Source: Saprospiraceae bacterium (lineage in GTDB: Bacteria > Bacteroidota > Bacteroidia > Chitinophagales > Saprospiraceae). Taken from it: a stretch of 64,000 nucleotides of DNA. Both the position numbers and the translations under genes were made by a program. The stretch is from positions 372,001 through 436,000 of the forward strand of contig JADJLN010000002.1 of the NCBI GenBank assembly GCA_016710115.1, read 5' to 3'. Under the pieces are notes generated by a model, which saw only the letters and a list, made by a program, of their open reading frames with translations, ran no database searches and was not told the DNA's origin. The number at the start of each line of letters is the position of its first letter. The first letter of the stretch is position 1. Shown one piece after another: positions 1-9,542 of this stretch.

Positions 1-561
1 CGCATCATCTGGCCGAGTATCATGGCACCCTGTCGACATGTCGGGGCGAGGCCGTTGTCAACGGCGGACCTAAGGCCTGCTCCTGGGGCTGCCTGGGATT
101 GGGCGACTGTATGGATGTCTGCGAATTCGATGCCATTCATATGAATGAAGATGGTCTGCCTGTGGTAACCCCGGATCGCTGTGTTGCCTGTGGCGATTGT
201 GTGGAGATCTGTCCCAAAGGCCTGTTCGAGCTCATTCCCGAAAGTCAGCACTTGTACGTCCAGTGCAAGTCCGAACTGGAGGGCGACCTGGCTCTCAATC
301 GATGCAGTGTAGCCTGTACTGCCTGTGGCAAATGTGTCGCCGACGCTTCCCCCGGCTGGTCGAGATCGAGCATCACGTGGCTCGGTGAATACCGGCCTGC
401 GTCACCTGGAAGCACCGGAAGCGATCCGCCGATGCCCGACAAATGCCATCGTCTGGCTGGATGGGCCGCAATTTGGCTCATCGTACAGACCCAGATCGTT
501 CAACGGACAGATCGAACCGGTTCGATTTGAAGAGGACCTTGAAAATCATTACTGGCAATGA
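1..561 (+). CDS. rnfB: Rnf complex ferredoxin subunit RnfB (5' truncated, frameshifted)
   Basis: C-terminal part of RnfB, the multi-cluster Fe-S subunit that passes electrons between ferredoxin and the membrane Rnf complex. The window edge removes the N-terminal anchor. From base 3 the frame reads KACSWGCLGLGDCMDVC, then CVACGDCVEICP near base 180, then CTACGKC near 315 and a final CPTNAI near 440, the cysteine pattern of an extended RnfB with several [4Fe-4S] sites. Two single-base losses near 350 and 385 (ggcctg read as ggctg, cgggtg read as cggtg) move the reading frame twice; the reconstructed protein is continuous to the TGA at 559-561. That stop overlaps the next start (ATGA), indicating translational coupling. 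The indels look like homopolymer errors, not decay. Confidence 0.88.
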
Positions 562-3500
562 AGGTTTCTGCCCCATATCCAACCGGTGCCCAAGGCACTA
601 CCGGTGTCCTGAACGACCTGGTCGCTCTGGAAATGTCTTTGTGCGATGGCTTGTTGCTTCCTGAAGGAATGGTTACCACGCATTCAGGTCACAATGCCTT
701 CGGGCGTTCTGTCCGACTTGTCGGATCAGACGAGGTTGGCAAGTGCCAGGGCATGGCCGCTGCCGGCCAGCGGATCGCCCTGTTCCTGCACAGACCGGAA
801 GATCTGCCTGAAGCGGCCCGACGCCAGATCGCTCAACGACAATTGCCACTGGTTGTCCATGCCCCCGCCTTCCTGTCTGGCCTCGAGGACTGGATCGTGT
901 TTCAGGCTCTGGATGCCATCGATGCCAGTCGATTGACACTCCTGGCTCATGCCATAGCCGAACAAACCCTGGCCCCTGTTCTGATCATCTCCGATCCATC
1001 CATCATCCGAGGGGATGCGGGAGTGAAGATGGAAATGATCCGATCATTCCTTGGTGCCCCCGAGGATATCATCATCTCTCCGGTACCTGCACAGGAGATC
1101 GTGTTCGGGCCCCGTCGCCGACGGATCCCCAATCAGTTTTCCTTCGATCAGCCTGTTGCCCGATATGCCTCAGGATCCGGACATGATGCCATCCGTTCAT
1201 CATTGGCCCGGATCGCTTACCGGCACCGGGGCATTGTCGAACAGATCATTGAAGCGGAATCGGCACTGGCTTTGCTTCTTCCCGGACATTCCGGCGGTGT
1301 CCATATCCAGGGCAGGGAGCATGCCTCCGACCTGCTGGTCGCTTCGCATGATGCCGCCCGCCAGACATTTGCCTCAGCCAGTACCGGCAGGCATATAGCT
1401 TGCATCAGCCTGCGGTGCCTGCAACCCTTTCCGCAACAGGAGTGGGATGAGGTCACCCGGAAAGCCGCTGTGATCGGCATTCTCCACCCTCTTGATCAGG
1501 AGGCAGCCGGCTGGAAATCCTTCCCTCCGCAAATAGTGCCACCACGTAGTGGACAGGGTCAGGCAGCCGTGCGGTGGATCGAAGCCTTCTATGCACCACC
1601 CTTGACTGCCGGCGCACTGGACATTCTGCTGGACAACTTCCATGCGAAAGACCGGAGTCCGTCGCCGGTATATCTCGATCTTTCCCTGTCGCCCGTTGCC
1701 ACTGGATCCGGGCAGCGAGAAGTCTTGCGCGATGCCCTGTCCCGCCATTTCCCCGGATTGAATGACGGTGTACTGACCTCACGGCCCGGCAAGAATCCAG
1801 TGCCCCCGACTACCGGTACTACCCCTTCGTCCCTGTCTGCATTGGTGCGCGAGCAGGCCGACCAGGGCCCGCCATTCAGTCGGTTGGCCCGATTCTATCA
1901 CGAGGTGATCCTGACAGAGGACGCTGGTATGATCGATACCGATCCGTTTTATCTGCAGGGCGTGATCCCGCCTTTGAGTGAATTATTGCGACCCCGGCAG
2001 GAATCCGAAAGGGATCGCAGTCCTGGACTCCGGTCTGTGTACCGGATGCGGATCCTGTCTGGTGCAATGTCCCTATGGTGCCATGCCGTCCCTGGCGATC
2101 GGGTTGGAAAGTCTCTTGCGCTCGGGGATGAATGAACTTTCCCGGCGAGGGGCCCCCGCAAATTCGCTGACGCCCCTGATCCGGAATCTGGTCAGTTTCT
2201 GGTCGGCCGGGCTGGAAAGCGGCGATGCAGACCCACTTGCAAAAGGGGAGGACGCCCTGACCGAGCTGACGGCACAAATGGGGATGGATGAACATAAACG
2301 GGAGACCATCGTCAAGGACTGGACGGCTCTGCGCGAATTGCTCCAGGCGTTGCCCTGGTCTGTTACGGATCTCTTTTTTACTTCCAGGGAAGGCCAGGCG
2401 GCAGGATCTGGTGAACTGTTGACGATCGCTGTTGATCCGCATGCCTGTACCAGCTGTGGACGATGTGTGGAAATCTGTCCGACCAATGCCCTGTCCCTGG
2501 CAGCAGATGCGTCTGCCCTGAACCAAAGCACACAAGCCTATACCTTGTGGGAAAACCTCCCGGATACGAAGGGTGAGACCATTCACGCCATGCATCTTCA
2601 TCCGGAACTCACACCGCTCAGCGCCCTGATGCTCAGCCGGCATCACTATCAGGCTATGGTTGGCGGGCCGGAAGATCCACGGGTGGCTCCCGCCCGCATG
2701 ATTCTGCACAGTATGACGGCACTCCTGGAAGCCCAGGGGCAGCCGGTGTGGCAAGCTTTCCTGTCCGATCTGGCGCAACTGCGGCAAGGATTGGATGAGC
2801 TGGCAAGGGACCACTTTCAGCAGGCACTTCCCGACAGGATGAACCCGGATCTGGAACGGGTGATCGAGGAGGCGGGCGACCGGAAACTGACTCTGGATGA
2901 CCTGTTGGCAAAGCTTCCCGCGGAGGGTCCCGGCAAGCGGGTGGATACCGCCCGGCTCAGCCAATGGATTCATACCCGCCGTGAACTGTCCCTGTTGGAA
3001 GAAGCCTTGAAAACCGGGACGACAGGTGGGGGCCGGAGTCGATATGGCATCATGCTTTCCGGTGAGCTGGGCGACCAGCTGGTCCGGTTTCCGTACCAAC
3101 CATTCCAGGTTCCCGTCTGGATCGAATCCGAGTTAGACCTCGACAAGATCCAGGGCGTCCTGTTGGCTCAACAGCAATGGGTCCTCAGCCAGGTCAGGTT
3201 GATGCGACTGGCGGATCTGCAGATTCGGCAGAACTATCGCCCGGAGATCCACGATGCGGGCTTGCAGGCGCTGACCTGGGCCGATCTCACCACGGTGGAG
3301 AAACGGCTGTTGCCGCCCCTTCTGGTGGTGACCTCTACGCGAGAATGGACCAACCTGGCTCCACGACATGCTGCACAACTCCTATCCGGAGATATGCCGG
3401 TCAAAGTCGTAGTGATGCAGAACCAATTGCCGGCACCGAATGATACCTATGCCCGTCAGGGCTGGTTGCTGCCCTGGTTGACCGCCGGGCAACTGCCCGT

Positions 3501-4101
3501 TGTGCAGACCAGTCCCAGCCGGATGGCACACTTTGCCAATGCATTGCAGCATGGCCTGGCCTCTCCTGGCCCGGCCTTGTTCAGCGTTCTGGCATACGGT
3601 GGCGAGGATACCGATTGGCTGCAACAGTCAGAAGAGATGATGGTATCCGGGCTGTTTCCCCTGATCATGGCCATTCCCCATGGCGAGAAGGCGCTGTTAT
3701 CCGACTATCTCCAACTGGAAGCGCTCCCTGAGCCGGGAATTCCGGTGGACAGCCTCTTATCCGAACGAATCCGATCAGCCTGGAGCGGGTTTTCCTCCTC
3801 TGCCGGAGATTGGGCTACGATTCTGACCAGGGAATGGTCCACCTGGCTGGAACTGGCTGGCCGAATCCGATCAGGTCAGACGGATGAAGCCAGGCAGTTG
3901 AAGGAGGAGATGACAGCGGGATTCACCGAGCGACAACAGGCCCTGGAAGCCGATTATCAACGCCAACTGGCCGATCTGAAGGCCTCCTTTCAGGAAGAGG
4001 TCAGGACTCAATTGGCTGACCGGCTCTATCTACTCGCCCGGAGCGGGCAGAAGAACGCCCATGCCGACGCTGTGGTTGGACAACAGGATAGCACGTCATG
4101 A
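558..4101 (+). CDS. Pyruvate:ferredoxin oxidoreductase-like protein with degenerate TPP site, embedded in rnf operon
   Basis: About 1180 residues after joining two frames at a probable indel near 1990 (cgaccccggc). It resembles one-chain PFOR/NifJ: residues 1-150 resemble PFOR domain I, 150-270 domain II, then an EKR-like linker ending YLQGVIPPLSELLR, a ferredoxin insert with CTGCGSCLVQCP (2038-2073) and CTSCGRCVEICP (2446-2481), and a C-terminal part resembling the TPP-binding domain. In that last domain the segment at about 3313-3465 aligns in position with the TPP motif, but GDG is replaced by a TSTREW segment and the NTGGQ element by APNDT. Domain I also lacks the usual YPITPS signature. 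The last 90 residues look like a coiled coil. It overlaps rnfB and rnfC by 4 bases each. Inference: an electron-transfer relative of PFOR serving Rnf that no longer decarboxylates pyruvate. Confidence 0.75.
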
Positions 4102-5463
4102 GTATGGGGCACCAGGCATCGGACATCGGGTCGTTACTGACTTTTCCTCACGGGGTGCACCCGCCGGAGTACAAGGAATTGTCCTGTACCCGTCCCATCG
4201 AACGCGTGCCGTTCGTCGATGAGTACACCCTGCCTTTGGGCCAGCATATCGGAGCACCTTCCCGGCCTGTGGTGCGGGTCGGCCAAACCGTCCGACGTGG
4301 TGAGTTGATCGCCGAGCCGGTCGGGTTTGTCTCCGTAGCCCTGCATTCGCCTGTGGACGGTACGGTGACGGCCGTCGAACTGGTAGACCATCAGAATGGT
4401 CAACTGGTGGAGGGATCCGGATCCGCACAGACCGGTTTTCGCCACAGGTTTTTCAGGAACGTGCGGCCATCGATCCATCCACATTGACCCGGGAGGAAGT
4501 GATCCGGGCTATCCAGATGGCTGGAATTGTGGGTATGGGCGGGGCTGCCTTCCCGGCCCATGTCAAGTTTTCCCTCAAACCCGATCAATCGGTCAGGATC
4601 CTGATGCTGAACGGCTGTGAGTGCGAGCCATTTCTTACCTGTGATCATCGGGTGATGCTCGAACAGGCCGAAGCGCTGCTGGATGGGACCATGATCCTGG
4701 CCGGATTCCTGCATCCCGAACGAATAGCCATTGCCGTTGAAGCCAATAAGGCGGATGCCATCCGGGTGCTTCGACAGGAAGTGGACCGACAGGGAATTCC
4801 CGTGGAGGTGATCCCTCTGGAAGTCAAGTATCCCCAGGGTGCCGAAAAGATGATGATCTCCGCCATTCTGGGGGAGGAAGTGCCCAGTGGAAAATTGCCC
4901 ATTGATGTGGGGGCCATGGTGTCCAATGTGGGCACTGCAGTGGCTGTTTCAGACTATTTCCGAACCGGAAAGCCCCTCATGGAGCGGGTTGTGACCGTAA
5001 GCGGAACGGCCCTGGCACGCCCCACCAATGTGCTGGTACCGATCGGTACACCCATGCAGGAAGTGGTCGACTTCTGTGGGGGGATCACACATCCCGAGCC
5101 ACGGATCCTGCTGGGAGGGCCGATGATGGGGATGGTGCAGAAGAATCTGGATGTGCCGATCATGAAAGGGACCTCTGGCATCCTGGTCCTGACCGATCGG
5201 GAAGTCGTGGATCCGGTCACCTATTCCTGCATCCGGTGTAGCCGATGTGTGGATGCCTGCCCTGTTTTCCTCAACCCGGCCCGTTTGGGCTTGCTGGCCC
5301 GGAAGGGTTTGTGGCTGGAGATGGATGAACAGCATGTGATGGATTGCTTTGAATGCGGCAGCTGTTCATTCATTTGTCCGTCAGGGATTCCACTGGTCCA
5401 GAGTTTCCGGGTGGCCAAGGGATTATTGCGTGAGAAAAGACCCGGGAACAAACCACCACCTGA
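4098..5463 (+). CDS. rnfC: Rnf complex subunit RnfC
   Basis: Peripheral FMN/NADH- and Fe-S-binding subunit of the Rnf complex. The first frame (from ATG 4098, overlapping the previous stop) carries the RnfC N-terminal barrel; the frame changes near 4440 and continues through GIVGMGGAAFPAHVK (FMN/NAD-binding loop), NGCECEPFLTCDHR, an SLBB-like segment, and two [4Fe-4S] motifs, CIRCSRCVDACP (about 5230-5265) and CFECGSCSFICP (about 5347-5382). The uncorrected frame runs on to 5692, over rnfD. If one A was lost from the run near 5435, RnfC ends naturally at TGA 5461-5463, eight bases before rnfD; I prefer that end but it is inferred. Confidence 0.88.
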
Positions 5464-5471
5464 CTCCTTTG

Positions 5472-6475
5472 ATGATGAAAACCATTATTTCCAGTTCACC
5501 GTTTCTTCGCTCCGGTCTCAGCACGCCGCGGATCATGTGGGAGGTGGTGATCACCCTGGTGCCGGTGGTGCTCATGGCATCCTGGGTGTTCGGGAGCAGT
5601 GGCCTGTTGATGACCCTGGTTTGTGTGGTGGCTTGCCTGCTGGCCGAATGGACCTTTCTGCCTGCGACCCGCAAGACCCGATTGCCTGGTGATGGGAGTG
5701 CAGTGATCACCGGTATCTTGCTCGCCTTGTGTCTTCCACCGGGGTTCCCCTTCTGGATGGCCTTCCTGGGGGCTTTGTGGCCATCGGGCTGGGCAAGGCG
5801 ATGTGGGGTGGACTGGGCCACAATGTCTTCAATCCCGCTCTTCTGGGTCGGGCATTTCTGCAGGCGGCTTTTCCCGGGGCGATTACCACCTGGTCAGCAC
5901 CGACTACTTCGTTTTTCGGCCTTCGCGGTTCGAATCTGGCCTTGCCGTTTCTGAAAGGGGAACCGATCGATGCGATGAGCAGTGCCACGCCTTTGTCGGC
6001 CATGAAATTTACCCATGAGGCAGCCGACTGGCAAGACCTGTTGATCGGCCAGGTGAGCGGTTCCCTGGGGGAGACCAGTGCCGGCCTCCTGCTGTTGCTG
6101 GGTCTCTATCTGATCTGGAGAGGATTGATCAACTGGCGGATCCCGGTGGGGATGATCGTGACAACGGGCCTCTTTTCCGGGATCCTGTACTGGATGGATC
6201 CGGGCCGGTATGCCTCCCCTCAATTCATGATCCTGGCCGGAGGCCTGATGTTAGGGGCAGTGTATATGGCGACCGACCTGGTTTCGTCACCCCTGACCCA
6301 GGCAGGAATCTGGATCTATGCCGTGGGTATCGGCATTCTGGTAGTGCTGATCCGGGTTTGGGGTGGACTGCCGGAAGGCGTGATGTATGCCATCCTGCTG
6401 ATGAACGCCGTGACCCCTCTGATCAACCGTGCACTGCCGACCCGGGTATACGGTCATGCTTCATCGACATCCTGA
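5472..6475 (+). CDS. rnfD: Rnf complex membrane subunit RnfD
   Basis: Integral membrane subunit that carries covalent FMN. Starts at ATG 5472 (MMKTIISSSPF). The N-terminal helices and the stretch to about 5770 lie in one frame; after an indel the second frame reads GLGKAMWGGLGHNVFNPALL and continues to TGA 6475. DAMSSATPL near 5970 is the expected flavinylation site with an acceptor Thr, as in RnfD/NqrB. Several hydrophobic segments follow, ending in AILLMNAVTPLINR. ApbE, which attaches such flavins, is encoded at 10976-12037. Confidence 0.87.
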
Positions 6476-6480
6476 CCATC

Positions 6481-7164
6481 ATGAGTGAACCATCCAACAT
6501 ACCTCTTCGTTCTGACACACAAGAAGCAGGGCCAATGCGCCTGGTAGCTACGCTGGGTCTGGCCGGTTTTTTTGCAGGATTACTACTGGTGACCGGTTTT
6601 GTGTACACACTGCCGATGATCGAAGCCAACAAGGCGGAGTCTTTACGCGTGGCCGTCTATCAGGTGTTGGAGGGGTGTGCCGGTTTTGACCAGTTGGGTT
6701 GGGACGGACAAAAGTTGACCACTCAACTCGGAACGGGGGTGGAGTTGGCCCCGGTCTACCTGGGGCGGGATGCATCGGGCCGGGTGATCGGTTTTGCAGT
6801 GACAACAGAGGAGCCTGGTTTTCAGGATATCATTCGGGCGATCTACGGATATGATCCAACCACTGACCAGATCATCGGCATGGAGATCCTGGAAAGCAAG
6901 GAGACTCCAGGGCTGGGCGACAAGATTTTCAAGGATGATGCATTCAGGGCCAATTTTACGGCACTGGCTGTCCAGCCTGCGATCGTTTCCGTAAAGAAAG
7001 GGGAGAAGGCCCGCCCGAACGAGGTCGAGGCAATTACCGGGGCCACCATTTCATCCAAGGCGGTGACCCGCCTGTTGCAGAAGGGGATGGAGGCCTGGCG
7101 TCAACCCATCCTGGACTTCCAGGCACAATTGGACCCGCAGGGGGAAAACACAAAAAGCCAGTAA
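6481..7164 (+). CDS. rnfG: Rnf complex FMN-binding subunit RnfG
   Basis: Intact 227-residue protein: an N-terminal membrane anchor (LAGFFAGLLLVTGFVYTLP, residues about 24-42) and a periplasmic FMN-binding domain. The flavinylation motif EAITGATISS, about 35 residues from the C-terminus, carries the Thr that accepts FMN by a phosphoester bond. ETPGLGDKI is the second conserved motif of the family. The ATG at 6481 is chosen because it directly precedes the hydrophilic leader; the frame is open upstream but overlaps rnfD. Five bases separate it from rnfD and one base from rnfE. Confidence 0.93.
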   Translation: MSEPSNIPLRSDTQEAGPMRLVATLGLAGFFAGLLLVTGFVYTLPMIEANKAESLRVAVYQVLEGCAGFDQLGWDGQKLTTQLGTGVELAPVYLGRDASGRVIGFAVTTEEPGFQDIIRAIYGYDPTTDQIIGMEILESKETPGLGDKIFKDDAFRANFTALAVQPAIVSVKKGEKARPNEVEAITGATISSKAVTRLLQKGMEAWRQPILDFQAQLDPQGENTKSQ

Positions 7165-7165
7165 C

Positions 7166-7798
7166 ATGAACACACCGGATGGACATTGGGATGTATTTGT
7201 GAAGGGCCTGTGGAAAGAGAATCCGGTCTTTGTGGCGGTGTTGGGCATGTGCCCGACGCTGGCGGTGACCAATACAGCCATCAACAGTCTGGCCATGGGG
7301 GCTGCGACGCTTTTTGTGTTGTTCTTTTCCAGCCTGTTGGTCTCGTTGTTGCGCAAGGTGATCGCCAAGCAGGTACGGATCACCACCTACATCGTCATTA
7401 TCGCGACGTTTGTCTCATTGGTGGATATGCTGCTGGCGGCTCTGGTGCCGGACATTCACAAGGAGTTGGGGGCATTCATTGCATTGATCGTGGTTAATTG
7501 TGTGATCCTGGGCCGGCAGGAAGCCTTTGCCGCATCGAACAGGGTAGGGCCGGCCTTGCTGGATGCTGCGGGAATGGGGGTCGGGTTTTCCATGGCTCTG
7601 CTCATGATCGGGGTAGTTCGTGAGTTGCTTGGCAACGGGTCACTGTTTGACATCCCGGTATTTGGCAGTTCGTTTGAACCCTGGATCGTGATGATCCTGC
7701 CTCCGGGCGGCTTCTTTACGTTGGGCTTTCTGCTGCTGATTTTCAATACGGTCGCGCGGCGCCGGGCGACACGTTCATCTATAGTCACAAAAGCCTAG
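7166..7798 (+). CDS. rnfE: Rnf complex membrane subunit RnfE
   Basis: Intact 210-residue integral membrane protein of the RnfA/RnfE (NqrD/NqrE) family with about six hydrophobic segments. The two half-site cysteines are visible in VLGMCPTLAVTN and VVNCVILGRQEA; in this family, paired Cys from the A and E subunits bind an intramembrane Fe-S cluster. GMGVGFSMALLMIGVVRE is also typical. It starts one base after the rnfG stop and ends three bases before rnfA. Confidence 0.94.
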   Translation: MNTPDGHWDVFVKGLWKENPVFVAVLGMCPTLAVTNTAINSLAMGAATLFVLFFSSLLVSLLRKVIAKQVRITTYIVIIATFVSLVDMLLAALVPDIHKELGAFIALIVVNCVILGRQEAFAASNRVGPALLDAAGMGVGFSMALLMIGVVRELLGNGSLFDIPVFGSSFEPWIVMILPPGGFFTLGFLLLIFNTVARRRATRSSIVTKA

Positions 7799-7801
7799 GA
7801 T

Positions 7802-8383
7802 ATGGCACAGGAACTGCTCTGGATCTTTATCTCCGCCCTGTTGATCAACAACTTTACCCTGGCCTATTTTCTGGGGATCTGTCCGTTTCTGGGTGTGTCG
7901 AACAAGTTGGATACGGCAATGCGCCTGGGGTTGGCCAATATCTTCGTCATGATCATTACCGCTCTGGCAGCCTGGGCATTGAACACCTTTGTCTTGATCT
8001 ATGCCCCCTATCTGCGTCTGATCAGTTTTATCATCGTCATTGCCAGTACCGTGCAGTTCGTGGAAATGGCTATCAAAAAATGGAGCCCGGAGCTCTTCAA
8101 GGCACTGGGTATCTTTCTGCCGCTGATCACCACCAACTGCGCCATCCTCGGAATAGCTTTGTTTGCGACCAACAAGGGCTACGGGCTGATCGAGGGGATC
8201 GTCTATGCGCTGGGGGCAGGTGGAGGAATGACACTGGCTCTTGTGCTGATGGCGGGCATCCGGGAGGAGACCCGCGTGCTGGATATACCCGATGTGATGA
8301 AGGGTACGGCTCTGAGCCTGATCGTGGCGGGTATCTTGTCCATGGCCTTTATGGGGTTTGCCGGAATGTTCAGTGCCGCTTAA
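7802..8383 (+). CDS. rnfA: Rnf complex membrane subunit RnfA
   Basis: Intact 193-residue partner of RnfE. The conserved cysteines lie in FLGICPFLGVSN and TTNCAILGIAL, mirroring RnfE with inverted topology. INNFTLAYFLGICPF near the N-terminus and LALVLMAGIREE near residue 150 are family signatures. Start ATG 7802 lies four bases after the rnfE stop. Gene order B-(PFOR-like)-C-D-G-E-A is Rnf-like; the extra gene after rnfB is the unusual element. Confidence 0.95.
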   Translation: MAQELLWIFISALLINNFTLAYFLGICPFLGVSNKLDTAMRLGLANIFVMIITALAAWALNTFVLIYAPYLRLISFIIVIASTVQFVEMAIKKWSPELFKALGIFLPLITTNCAILGIALFATNKGYGLIEGIVYALGAGGGMTLALVLMAGIREETRVLDIPDVMKGTALSLIVAGILSMAFMGFAGMFSAA

Positions 8384-8393
8384 TCTGGATGAC

Positions 8394-8573
8394 ATGTCTG
8401 AATTTATCCAATATATGATCCCCGTTCTTGCGCTCACAGCGGGCTGTGCCGGGTGGATTGGTGTCCAGATGCTGGCCCGCCGACTGGGGACCAAGCATCA
8501 TCTGGGTGAGCGAAAGGCAGGATCTTGCGGCGGGTGTGGTTGTCAGGGGCAATGTGAGTGGCCAGAGGAGTAA
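8394..8573 (+). CDS. Small Cys-rich single-span membrane protein at the end of the rnf operon
   Basis: 59 residues starting at ATG 8394, ten bases after the rnfA stop and in the same direction. One hydrophobic helix (IPVLALTAGCAGWIGVQML, residues 9-27) is followed by a basic linker and a Cys-rich tail, GSCGGCGCQGQCEWPEE. The layout (membrane anchor plus short Cys tail, downstream of rnfA) recalls NqrM of NQR operons and also FeoB-associated Cys-rich proteins. NqrM is needed to mature the Fe site of the NqrD/NqrE pair, homologues of RnfA/RnfE. A role in Rnf iron insertion is my inference; I cannot show homology by eye. Confidence 0.7.
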   Translation: MSEFIQYMIPVLALTAGCAGWIGVQMLARRLGTKHHLGERKAGSCGGCGCQGQCEWPEE

Positions 8574-8781
8574 TAAATTGTCAAAGGTATATTTGTGCCT
8601 TCGGGTCTCATTTCACATTCCGTGTTCCTTTATTCGTGCCTGCCAGCCAGAGGCAGGGTTTCTGATTGGCTTCAGGTTTGTGAGAGGTGCTATCATTTTG
8701 GCGGTCATCCCGGGTTGTTTTGTCACCATTTTTGCGGGTTGGCAAAAATGTCGCCAAAACAGATCTTTCTCATCTTTCTTA

Positions 8782-8828
8782 CCCCGGGTTTCACCCGGGG
8801 CTATTCATATTGGACCCCGCTGGGGTCC
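8782..8828. repeat. REP-like pair of three-base-loop hairpins
   Basis: Two perfect inverted repeats: ccccgggt-ttc-acccgggg (8782-8800) and ggacccc-gct-ggggtcc (8812-8828), joined by the A/T-rich spacer ctattcatatt. The paired-hairpin layout is that of bacterial REP/BIME elements. No RAYT transposase gene is in the window. Confidence 0.7.
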
Positions 8829-8968
8829 TGCACTGGAGGACTGCGGTTATCCTGAGGATTTTAAATTTGGGTTTTGAGATTTACCTGGCCGCCGGCATTC
8901 GGGTTTGTGATTTGAACATTGGAATTTCACCTTACATTTCTAGCAATCGTTGCACCAAAATGTGCCTT

Positions 8969-9022
8969 GCGAAAAGCGAAAAGCGAAGCGAAAAGCGAAT
9001 GGCGAAAAGCGAATGGCGAAGG
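8969..9022. repeat. GCGAANN heptamer tandem array (8 units)
   Basis: Reads GCGAAAA, GCGAAAA, a 5-base GCGAA, GCGAAAA, GCGAATG, GCGAAAA, GCGAATG, GCGAAGG. The period is 7 except for one shortened unit. The last two base positions of the unit vary. A related array lies at 9119-9167, and a two-unit remnant at 9622-9635. Confidence 0.8.
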
Positions 9023-9039
9023 CCCTTTACCTTTTGCCC

Positions 9040-9118
9040 TTGACCATTTACCTGCCCACAGGGAGCCAACCGCCAGAGTGGCACCAGCCACTTCCGTACT
9101 TGGCCCCGAGTCCTTGAG
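9040..9118. repeat. 79-bp dispersed module, copy 1
   Basis: Begins ttgaccatttacctgccc and ends gagtccttgag; contains the palindrome agtggc-acca-gccact. Near-identical in length and order to copy 2 at 9543-9621, differing at roughly ten positions. In both copies a GCGAANN heptamer run follows immediately. Confidence 0.8.
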
Positions 9119-9167
9119 GCGAACTGCGAACCGCGAAAACCGAACCGCGAACAGCGAACCGCGATAA
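9119..9167. repeat. GCGAANN heptamer tandem array (7 units)
   Basis: Seven exact 7-base steps: GCGAACT, GCGAACC, GCGAAAA, CCGAACC, GCGAACA, GCGAACC, GCGATAA. Only one unit departs from GCGA in its first four bases. Directly abuts the 79-bp module. Confidence 0.8.
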
Positions 9168-9184
9168 TCCGAATGCTAAGGGAT

Positions 9185-9231
9185 GCGGTGAGACACCGCG
9201 CAATAGCCGGTTCGAGTGAGACACTCGAACC
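9185..9231. repeat. Two adjacent hairpins sharing a GTGAGACAC core
   Basis: gcggtg-aga-caccgc (9185-9199) and ggttcgagtg-aga-cactcgaacc (9209-9231) are perfect inverted repeats. Both have the loop AGA flanked by GTG/CAC. No T-run follows, so they are not simple terminators. Confidence 0.7.
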
Positions 9232-9542
9232 AACAATAGTTTTATTAATTGATCAATGTGAAAGGATGAATCTTGGGTATTAGATAAAGTTTTCGCGCAA
9301 GCACCCGTGACAAGCATCAGATCCGAATGAGCCTAACACAAAATCCGTGAAATCTTGTAATCCGCGGAAATCCGTGATTCTGACAATTATGCGGGATTCG
9401 GCTATTGATGGATTGACAGGCTCAATAACCTAACCCCCCCGGACGTGACTTCGTCTGTCTGGGCAGGCTTCTCCATTTCTAAGGAGAAGGAAACTCCTAC
9501 AATAAGAAGGTATTTTGAAATTCAGGGTCCCTTTAATTCTCC

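Noticed and set aside
340..400. Programmed frameshift in rnfB
   Set aside because: Two shifts in close succession, each at a contracted homopolymer and matching the error pattern elsewhere; no slippery heptamer with a pseudoknot is evident.
1876..3099. 407-residue minus-strand open frame
   Set aside because: It lies fully antisense to the PFOR-like gene, has no recognisable motif, and is rich in residues typical of the shadow frame of a G/C-rich gene.
7775..8494. 239-residue minus-strand open frame
   Set aside because: Antisense to rnfA; composition (many His, Gln, Asp) is typical of a shadow of a membrane-protein gene.
8969..9167. CRISPR array
   Set aside because: The repeat unit is 7 bases without spacers, and no cas gene is in the window.
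9209..9231. tRNA T-arm (ggttcgag)
   Set aside because: The ggttcgag word is part of a 10-bp perfect hairpin and no acceptor stem, anticodon arm or CCA partner is found around it. No tRNA or rRNA gene was seen in any gap.
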